Translations under genes and position numbers: made by a program
Notes under the pieces: generated by a model
The model's database searches: none
What the model saw: only the letters and a program-made list of their open reading frames with translations
What the model was told of the DNA's origin: nothing
Source of the DNA: an uncultured Bacteroidota bacterium
GTDB lineage: Bacteria; Bacteroidota; Bacteroidia; Chitinophagales; Chitinophagaceae
NCBI GenBank assembly: GCA_903824665.1
Contig: CAIJXT010000024.1
Location: forward strand, 1 to 64,000
Reading direction: 5' to 3'
Length of the DNA stretch: 64,000 bases
In this document: piece after piece, positions 16,925-25,122 of the stretch
Position numbering within the stretch: the stretch's first letter is position 1
Layout of the letters: each line of letters starts with the position of its first letter

Positions 16925-17632
16925 ATGCTATTCAGGGCAATCTTCAGTCTTTCGTTGGTATTCATAAGTGCAGGGTTTGCTTTTTCGCAGATCATACATG
17001 GCGAAGCGCTGGACATGGACAACAAGAAGCCCATAGAAGGGGTGATCATTGAGAATATCTATAACAATGTTACGATCACAACAATTGCTGATGGCAGTTT
17101 TGTGATCTCAGCAGCCTCTGGAGAACTACTGGAATTTAAAAAGCCGGGATTTAAAGTAACAAGGGTCAGAATCCCTCACGGGTACCTCCCATCCTATTTC
17201 CGGATCATCATGGAGCGCGGCATAACGCCACCGTCCGACATATACGCATCAAAAAGTAACCGGTACGACAACAAACAGGACAGCATACGATTCAGGGAAT
17301 TTTTCCAGCATCAACTCGACTTTCCGCGCATGTCTGCGATAGAGAAGATAAAGAGTCCGTTCTCTGCCATGAGCAAGAAGAATAGGATGATCTGGCAGTT
17401 TCAGGAAGACTACAGCAATTTCGAAAAAGAAAAGTATGTCGATTTCACCTTTAACCGCGATTTGGTGAACAAAATGACAGGGCTATCTGGTGACAGCCTC
17501 AACAACTATATGCGCCGTTTCAGACCATCGTATGACCAACTGCGTGGCATGAACGATTATACTTTCTTTACCTACATCAAAACAAGCGTACACCGGTTCA
17601 GGACAAGGGATGTACCAAGAAGCTCACAATAG
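16925..17632 (+). CDS. Secreted protein with carboxypeptidase-regulatory-like domain
   Basis: 235 residues from the ATG at 16925 (MLFRAIFSLSLVFISAGFAF then SQ), a clear Sec signal peptide. Residues about 22-95 look like a CarboxypepD-reg beta sandwich (IIHGEALDMDNKKPIEGVII, TTIADGSFVISA, LEFKKPGFK). The rest (about 100-235) is charged and aromatic with no motif I recognise. Such proteins are common envelope proteins in Bacteroidota; function unknown. It converges with kynU. Confidence 0.85.
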   Translation: MLFRAIFSLSLVFISAGFAFSQIIHGEALDMDNKKPIEGVIIENIYNNVTITTIADGSFVISAASGELLEFKKPGFKVTRVRIPHGYLPSYFRIIMERGITPPSDIYASKSNRYDNKQDSIRFREFFQHQLDFPRMSAIEKIKSPFSAMSKKNRMIWQFQEDYSNFEKEKYVDFTFNRDLVNKMTGLSGDSLNNYMRRFRPSYDQLRGMNDYTFFTYIKTSVHRFRTRDVPRSSQ

Positions 17633-17696
17633 CGGGTGCAGCAGCACGAACCACGTGGAATTCATGTTGGGCACACTAAGCAGGGCAAACGTTTGA

Positions 17697-18959
17697 TCAG
17701 CAACCCAAAAGCACCTCATAAAGGCGATAGCAATCTTCGTAAGTGTTGTAAAGCGGAACAGGTGCAATACGAATAACATTGGGTTCGCGCCAGTCAGCAA
17801 CAATGCCATTCTGAGTCAGCGCGTCGAACACCTCTTTACCCTTTTCGGCAAAAAGCATTGACAACTGACATCCTCTTCTGGAAGGCTCTGAAGGAGTAAT
17901 GATCTCAAAAGGCAAATGTGTGATCTGCTGCAACAAATATTCCATATACCCGGTAAGGTGAATACTTTTTTGCCTTAGATTATCTATGCCGGCCTTTTCA
18001 AAAATATCCAGCGCTGCATTGTGCGCCACCATGTTGAATACCGGTGCATTGCTCATCTGCCAACTGGCAGCGCCGCGCTGCGGCACAAACCCCTTCTGCA
18101 TTTTGAAACGGGTACTTTCTTCGTTACCCCACCACCCTGCCAGACGTGGAACTTTGGGATCGTTGCCATGCCGCTCATGCACAAAAACGCCACCCACGCC
18201 GCCAGGGCCTGAATTGAGGTATTTGTAAGAGCACCAGCAGGCAAAATCAGTGTTCCAGTCGTGCAGGTTCATGGGAATATTACCAACGGCATGTGCCAGA
18301 TCAAATCCGCAATACGCCCCCACACTATGTGCTGCTCTTGTAATCCCTTCCAGATCAAAAAACTGGCCTGTATAGTAATTCACACCACCGATCACCACCA
18401 ATGCAACCGAATCGCCTGCTTCTTTTATGCCGTTAATAATATCAGCATCTTCGATAGTGTGTGCGCCGGCCTGTGGCGTGATCTCAATAATCGCATCTTC
18501 AGGATCATATCCATGCATACGCACCTGCGACTCCACTGCATACTGATCAGAAGGAAAAGCGCCAGCTTCCATTAAAATCTTATACCTTTTGCCAGATGGT
18601 CTGTAAAATGAAATCATGAGCAGGTGAAGATTCACCGTGAGCGCATTCATGGCTACAACTTCTTCTTTATTGGCGCCAACTAGTTTAGCCAACCGCTCGC
18701 TAAAAAAATGATGATAGGAAAACCAGGGATAGCCTGCCCTGAAATGTCCTTCGACACCATGCCGTGCCCAGTCGCGGAGTTCCTTATTCATCAGGTACTC
18801 TACACTTTTGGGCTGTAAACCCAGCGAATTACCGCAGAAATACCGTACATCCTCGCCACGATGCTGTGGAAACAAAAAACGCTCCCGGAATGGAAATAGA
18901 GTGTCTATCTGGTCCTGCGCTTGCGCATATTCAAGGCTGGATTCGTATGCTGCCGGCAT
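17697..18959 (-). CDS. kynU: Kynureninase
   Basis: 420 residues, normal length. PLP enzyme of fold type I. Motifs: YFCGNSLGLQPKSV at the N-terminus, VVAMNALTVNLHLLM, FPSDQYAVESQ, the Asp motif GFDLAHAVGNIP and the PLP lysine Lys246 in CWCSYKYLNSGPG, followed by GGVFVHERH. It cleaves kynurenine or 3-hydroxykynurenine to anthranilate or 3-hydroxyanthranilate plus alanine in tryptophan catabolism or NAD synthesis. No other kynurenine-pathway genes are in the window. A -7-like element TACTTTTG lies at plus 18980-18987. Confidence 0.96.
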   Translation of the reverse strand: MPAAYESSLEYAQAQDQIDTLFPFRERFLFPQHRGEDVRYFCGNSLGLQPKSVEYLMNKELRDWARHGVEGHFRAGYPWFSYHHFFSERLAKLVGANKEEVVAMNALTVNLHLLMISFYRPSGKRYKILMEAGAFPSDQYAVESQVRMHGYDPEDAIIEITPQAGAHTIEDADIINGIKEAGDSVALVVIGGVNYYTGQFFDLEGITRAAHSVGAYCGFDLAHAVGNIPMNLHDWNTDFACWCSYKYLNSGPGGVGGVFVHERHGNDPKVPRLAGWWGNEESTRFKMQKGFVPQRGAASWQMSNAPVFNMVAHNAALDIFEKAGIDNLRQKSIHLTGYMEYLLQQITHLPFEIITPSEPSRRGCQLSMLFAEKGKEVFDALTQNGIVADWREPNVIRIAPVPLYNTYEDCYRLYEVLLGC

Positions 18960-18979
18960 GATATTGATTTTATTAACTG

Positions 18980-18987
18980 CAAAAGTA
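18980..18987 (-). promoter_or_regulatory. Possible kynU -7 element
   Basis: Minus-strand TACTTTTG matches TANNTTTG 20 bases upstream of the kynU start; no clear -33 element. Confidence 0.4.
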
Positions 18988-19039
18988 GCTACAGCACTCG
19001 AAAAAGCTGCATTTATCGTAAAACTAACGTTTCAATTTG

Positions 19040-19047
19040 TAAATTTG
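19040..19047 (+). promoter_or_regulatory. Possible -7 element of the beta-barrel gene
   Basis: TAAATTTG matches TANNTTTG 22 bases before the ATG at 19070; no TTTG at standard distance. Confidence 0.4.
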
Positions 19048-19069
19048 TTAACTAAACACCAAACCAACC

Positions 19070-19621
19070 ATGGGTGCACTAAAGAAAATCGGACTAACTA
19101 CCATATTGCTGACAGCTGCATTGCTCGGCAGTAAGCACGCAGAGGCTCAATGGGACTACCGGCCGCCATTTGCAGCAGGCATCAGGGCCTGCCCCGACGG
19201 TGGAGGTGCTAATCTGCGTTATTTTGCGATAGACAATCTGTCAGCCGAGGTGCAATACAATATTTCGGGTGGCACAAAGGGGGGATCCGGTAAAAGTTCT
19301 ATGATCGGACTACTGGTGCAATTTCATCGCAGCCTCACGTCCAACCTGTCGTTCTTCATTGGTGCAGGAGCCCACTCTGGCACGTGGCAACGCTACAAAG
19401 ACATTAGCAAAACAACCAGTGTATTTGGTTTTGATGCCATAATAGGTGTTGAGTACATATTCCCATCCGTACCTATTGGTATTTCAATAGACGCAAAGCC
19501 GTCTTTCAATTACGTTACAGGCGTGACCTTGTTTCCGAATAACACCTTTGGGCTGGGAGTGAGGTACTACTTTGATATTGCCGCACTGTATGGCACAGAA
19601 AAGGCAGATAAAAGAGAGTAA
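19070..19621 (+). CDS. Outer-membrane beta-barrel protein
   Basis: 183 residues. Signal peptide (MGALKKIGLTTILLTAALLG, cleavage near AEAQ), then alternating amphipathic strands (RYFAIDNLSAEVQYNIS, MIGLLVQFHRSLTSNLSFF, VFGFDAIIGVEYIF, IGISIDAKPSFNY) and a final strand FGLGVRYYFDIAALYG. The size fits a small 8-stranded porin-like barrel. There is no specific functional motif. It is transcribed divergently from kynU. Confidence 0.8.
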   Translation: MGALKKIGLTTILLTAALLGSKHAEAQWDYRPPFAAGIRACPDGGGANLRYFAIDNLSAEVQYNISGGTKGGSGKSSMIGLLVQFHRSLTSNLSFFIGAGAHSGTWQRYKDISKTTSVFGFDAIIGVEYIFPSVPIGISIDAKPSFNYVTGVTLFPNNTFGLGVRYYFDIAALYGTEKADKRE

Positions 19622-19793
19622 TACCGAATAACACATGTTGTTAGCTTAGCTTACTTGTGTCCCGAAATGCAGCCCCCCTATTTCAATAGGTGGTCGTATA
19701 ACTACATTATTACAGACTGATTGAATAGTGTATGTCTGCCAAGCAAATAATATCAATCACCGACATTTTAACACCATTTGCCGATTTATTATC

Positions 19794-19823
19794 TTTTGAG
19801 TAATTCGATGTATCGTAATTTTG
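19794..19823 (+). promoter_or_regulatory. Promoter of lemA operon
   Basis: TTTTG (19794-19798), 17 bases, then TAATTTTG (19816-19823). The -7 element is a full TANNTTTG match. The spacer is two bases shorter than usual. The -7 ends 19 bases before the lemA ATG. Confidence 0.55.
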
Positions 19824-19842
19824 ACCTAAATTCTAAAAAACA

Positions 19843-20424
19843 ATGAAAAAAGGATTATTGATTGCCTTAGGCATTATTTTGATGATCGTATTTATGGGCG
19901 GTTGCAGTTACAACGGAATGAACGGCAGCCAAAAAGAGGCTCAGCAGAAATGGGCCGATGTACAGAGCAGTTATCAGCGTCGATCAGATCTGATTCCAAA
20001 TCTGGTAGCCACTGTAAAGGGTGTTGCTAATTTTGAGACAACGACATTGACACAGGTTATTCAGGCAAGGGCCAGCGCCACATCTATAAAAGTAGATGCG
20101 AAAGATCTGACTCCTGAAAAACTGCAGCAGTTTCAGGCATCGCAGGGACAATTGAGCCAGGCACTGGGCCGGCTGATGGTGGTTTCGGAACAATATCCGC
20201 AACTGAAAGCCAATGAAAGCTTCAGGGATCTGCAAAGCCAGCTGGAAGGCACCGAAAACAGGATCAAAGTGTCTCGCGATGCTTACAACGAATCTGTGAA
20301 GAGCTACAATGTAAAAATCACCAACTTTCCGGCAGTATTGCTTGCTGGCATGTTCCACTTCAAAGAAATGGAAATGTTCAAGGCAGAGGCCGGTGCTGAA
20401 AAAGCACCTGAAGTTAAATTCTAA
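19843..20424 (+). CDS. lemA: LemA family protein
   Basis: 193 residues. N-terminal hydrophobic segment (about 4-20) followed by GCSYNGMN, then the LemA core: QKWADVQSSYQRRSDLIPNLVATVKG, TLTQVIQARASAT, the long helical region and ENRIKVSRDAYNESVKSYN, then the FPAVLLAGMFHF tail motif. LemA proteins are envelope helical-bundle proteins of uncertain role, usually encoded before TPM-domain proteins exactly as here. Cys21 after the hydrophobic stretch might be lipid-modified, but the lipobox is weak. Confidence 0.95.
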   Translation: MKKGLLIALGIILMIVFMGGCSYNGMNGSQKEAQQKWADVQSSYQRRSDLIPNLVATVKGVANFETTTLTQVIQARASATSIKVDAKDLTPEKLQQFQASQGQLSQALGRLMVVSEQYPQLKANESFRDLQSQLEGTENRIKVSRDAYNESVKSYNVKITNFPAVLLAGMFHFKEMEMFKAEAGAEKAPEVKF

Positions 20425-20507
20425 TTGCCAGTAATGAGTATCGCTGTACACAGGTATGGCGATACTTATTCCCGTCTTCTTTTACCTTTTTTACCTCACA
20501 CAACATC

Positions 20508-20966
20508 ATGTTCCCTCTGCTGCCAAAGAAACAGTTTCTGGATAAAGACGCCCAACTAAAAGTCGTAGCGTGTATAGCAGAGGCTGAAAACAGAACCACC
20601 GGCGAAATACGTGTGTTCATGGAACCACACTGCAAATTTGTGGATCCGCTAGACCGGGCTAAAGAAATTTTTAAGGAACTGGCTATGGAAAAAACCGTCG
20701 CCCGCAATGCAGTAATCATCTACATTGCATTTGCCGACCGGCAGTTTGCCTTGTTTGGAGATGCGGCGATATATGAAAAGGCAGGAGGGCCAGAATTCTG
20801 GAAACAAGCAGCGGCTACGCTGTCGCTACACATGAGGCAACATGAATATACCGAAGGCTTGTGCAATTGCATTAGGGTTTTGGGCGATGCCCTTGCCACC
20901 CATTTTCCGCCCGACCCTTCGATACAGAAAAATGAATTGCCCGACGAAATAGTATTTGGAAAATGA
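20508..20966 (+). CDS. TPM-domain protein without membrane anchor
   Basis: 152 residues. The TPM_phosphatase (Psb32/YgcG) core begins at AQLKVVACIAEAENRTTGEIRVFMEP and continues with NAVIIYIAFADRQFALFGDAAIYE and the EGLCNCIRVLGDAL end helix. No signal peptide or transmembrane segment is visible. It is the middle gene of a lemA-TPM-TPM operon and overlaps the next start by four bases (ATGA). Confidence 0.9.
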   Translation: MFPLLPKKQFLDKDAQLKVVACIAEAENRTTGEIRVFMEPHCKFVDPLDRAKEIFKELAMEKTVARNAVIIYIAFADRQFALFGDAAIYEKAGGPEFWKQAAATLSLHMRQHEYTEGLCNCIRVLGDALATHFPPDPSIQKNELPDEIVFGK

Positions 20967-21781
20967 GCTACAACATGATTAACAGAAGCCGGTTGAGTAC
21001 ATGGTTATTGTCACTACTGTTTTTGCTAACGGGTGTAGTCGCTTTTGCAGACGATAAGACATACCCCGACAAGCCCAACCCGGCAAGACTGGTCAATGAT
21101 TTCGCCGCTATGCTTTCGCCCGGAGAAGAAGAGCGCCTGGAACACAAACTGGAAGATTTTGCCCGAACCACCTCTACTCAGATCACAATAGTAACCATGC
21201 GCAACCTTGGTGGCCATGAGGTTGCTGACTATACCATACAGGTGTTCAACCGGTGGGGCATCGGCCAATCGGGTAAGAACAATGGGGTTCTGGTGCTCGT
21301 TTCGCTTGAAGACCGCAAAGCATGGATCACAACAGGCAAAGGGCTGGAAGGGGTGTTAACCGATGCTAAGACTTCACGCATTTTCAGAAATGAACTCAGA
21401 CCTGCTTTCAAGGCAGGTGATTATTATACAGGCCTTGACCAGACGGCCGAGGCAATCATTGCTGTTACTAAGGACGAATATACCGCAGATAAGCGCGGCG
21501 ATAGCGGACGGATACCTGGTGCTGCGATCATCATTCTGATCATTTTCATTGCGTTTATCATAAAGATGATAGGACGTGGTGGCGGTGGTGGCGGTGGTTA
21601 CATGAGTCGGCGGGGTATGGGTGATATTGCCACGGGCTTTTTGCTGGGCAACCTGCTTGGAGGTGGCCATCGCGGCGGCAGTGACTGGGGCGGCGGAGGT
21701 GGCGGTGACTGGGGTGGTGGCGGTTTCGGAGGCTTTGGTGGTGGTAGCAGTGGCGGTGGTGGTGCCGGCGGCAGCTGGTAG
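20963..21781 (+). CDS. YgcG-like TPM-domain membrane protein with glycine-rich tail
   Basis: 272 residues. Signal or first transmembrane helix (about 12-30), TPM domain about 40-175 (LVNDFAAMLSPGEEERLEHKL, STQITIVTMRNLGG, NNGVLVLVSLEDRKAWITTG), a second transmembrane helix (about 183-203, AAIIILIIFIAFIIKMIG) and a long Gly/Ser/Trp-rich tail (204-272). This is the standard YgcG layout, with the TPM domain outside the membrane. It is translationally coupled to the upstream TPM gene; LemA and TPM proteins likely act together in the envelope. Confidence 0.93.
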   Translation: MSYNMINRSRLSTWLLSLLFLLTGVVAFADDKTYPDKPNPARLVNDFAAMLSPGEEERLEHKLEDFARTTSTQITIVTMRNLGGHEVADYTIQVFNRWGIGQSGKNNGVLVLVSLEDRKAWITTGKGLEGVLTDAKTSRIFRNELRPAFKAGDYYTGLDQTAEAIIAVTKDEYTADKRGDSGRIPGAAIIILIIFIAFIIKMIGRGGGGGGGYMSRRGMGDIATGFLLGNLLGGGHRGGSDWGGGGGGDWGGGGFGGFGGGSSGGGGAGGSW

Positions 21782-21900
21782 TTCCTGGTCATTTGCTCCT
21801 TTTAATGAACCTTACCTGAATTGCCAATCATCCAAAACAGGACCACTTGGCGATCCCAGCCAAGGCTATAAAACAGTAAATGTGCTTATTGAAAAGAATA

Positions 21901-22383
21901 TTAAGGGAGCGCTACATTGAATGTACCATTCATGACAATGACGGTATCAGCAGTGAAGCGAAATGTTCCTGCCAGCACTCCGCCTGTATCGGTAAGCACA
22001 GTAAACAAGCCTGATGTGGCGAAATGCCGCTGGTTGCCTGAATAATAAGTGGCGGTATTGTATGGCGGATTGATACTGTAATTGCCTTTTCCTGTATACC
22101 CTGAAATATTAAAGGTTATTGTGCTGGCGCTATCGTTTTTGATACGTGTGGCGCTGATCATAAGATTATATGTGCCGGTATCGTTGCCAGAACTTCGTAC
22201 TTTGTAGCTATATGCAGAATCTGTGAGCCACTCTCTCCCGTCTATCAACGCGGTCATCAGTAACATAGAATCTATACTGTTGTCCTGTTGCGCACTCTTA
22301 ACCGTATCCGGACCTTTTGTTTTCTTACACGCCCCAATACCCAAAACAAAAAACGATAAGGCAATTAATAGCAGCCTGTTCAT
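21901..22383 (-). CDS. Lipoprotein, DUF6252-like
   Basis: 160 residues. Lipoprotein signal MNRLLLIALSFFVLGIGAC (Cys19). The mature part is a beta-rich domain (LIDGREWLTDSAYSYKVR, FNISGYTGKGNYSI, LAGTFRFTADTVIVMNGTFNV) resembling DUF6252 lipoproteins. It is the second of two tandem minus-strand lipoprotein genes, 62 bases after the first. Both end in a similar strand (GTFNVALP / GKYTVNTP), which suggests paralogy. Function unknown. Confidence 0.8.
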   Translation of the reverse strand: MNRLLLIALSFFVLGIGACKKTKGPDTVKSAQQDNSIDSMLLMTALIDGREWLTDSAYSYKVRSSGNDTGTYNLMISATRIKNDSASTITFNISGYTGKGNYSINPPYNTATYYSGNQRHFATSGLFTVLTDTGGVLAGTFRFTADTVIVMNGTFNVALP

Positions 22384-22445
22384 AGCAGAGGAAGTTAGAC
22401 CTATTTAACGCAAAAAAAACGCGTTTCGTATCCCATTTAGCAGTA

Positions 22446-22910
22446 TTAGGGGGTATTGACTGTATACTTACCGTTGGTGACTGCTACACCATCATCTGTG
22501 TTGAATGAAAAATAACCTGTAACGAGTGTAGATGTCACATTCGTAACCGAAACTATGCCGCCAAGTGCCCGACCTGTAGCTATACCGTGATAGTAAATAG
22601 CCCCTGCCTGTCCCTGTACGATGGAGTAGGTACCGGTGACCCCCTTATAGTTGGCAATGTAAAGCACAATTTTGTCATATGGGTGAACCCTGTCTGAAGA
22701 ATAGCCAGTGATAACCAATGTCGTAGACGTATCAGTAATCTGCGTATCGATGGTGGCAGGCTGAACGGCTGCAGCCACAAATTTGAAAGTACCCACATCA
22801 GCTGTCATGGTGGGGTTTGTGGTGGTAACATAGGGTCTGTTTTTTATGCAGCCTACAAACACCAGACAACAGGCAGCCATAACTAACACAGAAAAGACAA
22901 CTTTCTTCAT
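22446..22910 (-). CDS. Lipoprotein, paralogue-like partner of the downstream lipoprotein
   Basis: 154 residues. Lipoprotein signal with cysteine in VFVGC (Cys21). Beta-rich mature domain (TLVITGYSSDR, GVTGTYSIVQGQAGAIYY, VTGYFSFNTDDGVAVTNGKYTV). It probably forms an operon with the downstream lipoprotein and shares its fold. Function unknown. Confidence 0.8.
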   Translation of the reverse strand: MKKVVFSVLVMAACCLVFVGCIKNRPYVTTTNPTMTADVGTFKFVAAAVQPATIDTQITDTSTTLVITGYSSDRVHPYDKIVLYIANYKGVTGTYSIVQGQAGAIYYHGIATGRALGGIVSVTNVTSTLVTGYFSFNTDDGVAVTNGKYTVNTP

Positions 22911-23048
22911 ACTCGGTAATTTCCGCTAAGATAACTCAAAATATTTTTAAAAATCAACACCGGCAGAAGTTGACGGTATTGATGGCGGTTTAGGGTATCG
23001 GTAGGCTTGTAATAACAAATCTCTATGAGGGCATCAGATTAAATTTAA

Positions 23049-23087
23049 TTAAACGTTTGTTTAGTTTTAAACAGTTGTTTAATTTCG
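23049..23087 (+). promoter_or_regulatory. Doubled TetR operator overlapping the efflux-operon promoter
   Basis: Two 16-bp palindromes, TTAAACG-TT-TGTTTAG (23049-23064) and TTAAACA-GT-TGTTTAA (23067-23082), sit 18 bases apart centre to centre. They cover a promoter with TTTG (23056-23059), 20 bases, then TAATTTCG (23080-23087, one mismatch to TANNTTTG). The TetR gene starts 24 bases downstream. This is the classical layout for autorepression of tetR and the downstream efflux genes. Confidence 0.75.
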
Positions 23088-23105
23088 TGCCTGAATTGGT
23101 TCAAT

Positions 23106-23741
23106 ATGGAATTCAACGAAAAACAGATTTCGATTATCAATACAGCGGAGCGGCTGTTTTCCATAAACGGATTTGACGGCACCTCGGTAAGAGACATAGC
23201 CCATGAGGCAGGAATAAATGTAGCCATGATTTCTTACTACTTCGGGTCGAAGGAAAAGCTCATGGAAGCTGTTTTTGAGCAAAAAACGTCCAAAATGCGG
23301 CTAAAAGTGGAAAACATGCTGCAGGAGGAAAAACTGACCAACCATGAAAAGGTAAATATCCTCATTGAAGACTATGTTGATCGATTCCTGAGCCAGCCTC
23401 AGTTTCATAAGGTTATGCTGCTGGAACAGCTCAGCGACAAACCAGGAGGAATAGCTGGTATGATCGATGAACTGAAGAAACGAAATCTGGCCCTGATTAA
23501 AAAACTGATACAGGAGGGGCAGAAAAGCGGAGAATTTAAAAAGAATATTGACATCGCGCTGATGATGGCTACAATGGTGGGTACTGTGAGCCAGATGATT
23601 ATATCCCGGAGATTTTACCGCGAAGTGAACAATATGGAGCACCTGCCGGAAGAAGAATTTACCAATTACATACGCAAAAAACTTTGCGCTCATTTAAAGA
23701 ACCTGTTCAAATCAACACTTACAAATGAAGAAAAGAAATAA
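23106..23741 (+). CDS. TetR family transcriptional repressor of efflux operon
   Basis: 211 residues. N-terminal HTH (about 7-55: ISIINTAERLFSINGFDGT, VRDIAHEAGINVAMISYYFGSKEKLMEAVF) and an all-helical C-terminal ligand-binding and dimer domain of TetR_C type. It is the first gene of the tetR-tolC-hlyD-emrB operon and overlaps the TolC gene by 17 bases. A doubled palindrome just upstream is the probable operator. The ligand is likely a toxic compound exported by the pump; identity unknown. Confidence 0.93.
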   Translation: MEFNEKQISIINTAERLFSINGFDGTSVRDIAHEAGINVAMISYYFGSKEKLMEAVFEQKTSKMRLKVENMLQEEKLTNHEKVNILIEDYVDRFLSQPQFHKVMLLEQLSDKPGGIAGMIDELKKRNLALIKKLIQEGQKSGEFKKNIDIALMMATMVGTVSQMIISRRFYREVNNMEHLPEEEFTNYIRKKLCAHLKNLFKSTLTNEEKK

Positions 23742-25065
23742 TCCTTACCACTATGCCGTGGTCTGTTGCGCAATGGTGATATCGTCTGGTGCCTTGCGTG
23801 CACAGGCACCAATGAAGCTACCACTGAATGAAGCAATATCAATGAGTCTTCAAAACAGCGGGCAGATGAAAATTGCCAATGAAAAGGTAAACGAAGCCCA
23901 CGCCAATTATCATGAAGCAACCAATAACAGACTGCCCGATATCAAAGTTTCGGGTGCATACCTGAGGCTGAATGCTCCAAACTTGGACCTGAAGATTAAA
24001 ACCGGGAACACCACTCAGGAAGCTGGGCAATCTACCAATGCAGCCCCAAAGGTGGAACAAGCAGCATATGGATTGGTAAATGCCAGTTTGCCCCTATTTT
24101 CCGGCCTGAGAATCAAAAACGGAATTACCGCCGCAGCACAAATGGAAAAAGCAGCGCGTTTTGATGCCGAAAAGGATCGCGAAGAAATAGTGCGTAGCAC
24201 CATCGTCGCATACAGCAACCTGTTTAAAGCACAGAGATCAGTAGCGCTGGTGCGGGAAAATCTTGTGCGGGAAGAAAAACGTGTCACCGACTTCCGTAAT
24301 TTAGAAAAGAATGGGTTGCTGCCGAGAAACGAACTGTTAAAAGCACAACTGCAACAATCAAATATCGAACTGGCACTGCTGGAAGCAGAAAGTAACCAGA
24401 AAATGGCCAGCATCAACCTTGCGCTGGCATTGGGACTGCCGGAAGGCACATTAATAATGCCCGACTCAAACGGAATGGACTACCCTGCTGATGCCGGCAC
24501 CATAGACCAGTGGGAATCGCTGGCACTCGAAAACCGTAAAGACAGGGCGGCATTGGCAGCACGCACCAATGCGGCAACGGCATCGCTGAAAGCAACCAAG
24601 GGTGAATATTATCCCGGCATAGCCCTTACCGGAGGCTATATTGCTGCCGATGTCCCCAATCTGCTGACACTTACCAATGCCCTGAATGTGGGCATTGGGC
24701 TCCAATACAACATCGGCTCACTTTGGAAGACCGGCGCAAAAGCAGATGCAGTAAAAGCCCGTCTACACCAACTGCAGGCATCCGAAGGTATTCTGGCAGA
24801 CCGCGTGCGGCTGGAAATAAATAATGCCTATCAGCAATACCTGCTGAGTATCAAAAAGATAAGTGTGTTTGCCAAGTCTGTAGAGCAGGCGACAGAAAAC
24901 TACCGGATCACCAAAAACAAATACGACAACAACCTGGTAACTACAACAGAACTTCTGGATGCGGATGTGGCCCAGTTACAGGCAACATTGAACTATACAT
25001 TCTCAAAAACCGACGCGATGGTAGCTTACAAAAACCTGCAACTCACCGCCGGAATCATGAAGTAA
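23725..25065 (+). CDS. TolC-like outer-membrane efflux protein
   Basis: 446 residues. Signal peptide (cleavage near ALRAQ), then the two-fold repeated OEP helices (AISMSLQNSGQMKIANEKVNEAHANYHEA; later LEINNAYQQYLLSIKKISVFAKSVEQATENYRITKNKYDN) and the typical end VTTTELLDADVAQLQATLNYTFSKTDAMVAYKNLQLTAG. It forms the outer-membrane channel of a tripartite pump with the following HlyD and DHA2 proteins. Confidence 0.94.
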   Translation: MKKRNNPYHYAVVCCAMVISSGALRAQAPMKLPLNEAISMSLQNSGQMKIANEKVNEAHANYHEATNNRLPDIKVSGAYLRLNAPNLDLKIKTGNTTQEAGQSTNAAPKVEQAAYGLVNASLPLFSGLRIKNGITAAAQMEKAARFDAEKDREEIVRSTIVAYSNLFKAQRSVALVRENLVREEKRVTDFRNLEKNGLLPRNELLKAQLQQSNIELALLEAESNQKMASINLALALGLPEGTLIMPDSNGMDYPADAGTIDQWESLALENRKDRAALAARTNAATASLKATKGEYYPGIALTGGYIAADVPNLLTLTNALNVGIGLQYNIGSLWKTGAKADAVKARLHQLQASEGILADRVRLEINNAYQQYLLSIKKISVFAKSVEQATENYRITKNKYDNNLVTTTELLDADVAQLQATLNYTFSKTDAMVAYKNLQLTAGIMK

Positions 25066-25122
25066 AGGATTGCAAAACCACAACAATACACAACATCTTA
25101 AACTGACAATAATAAAAAAATC

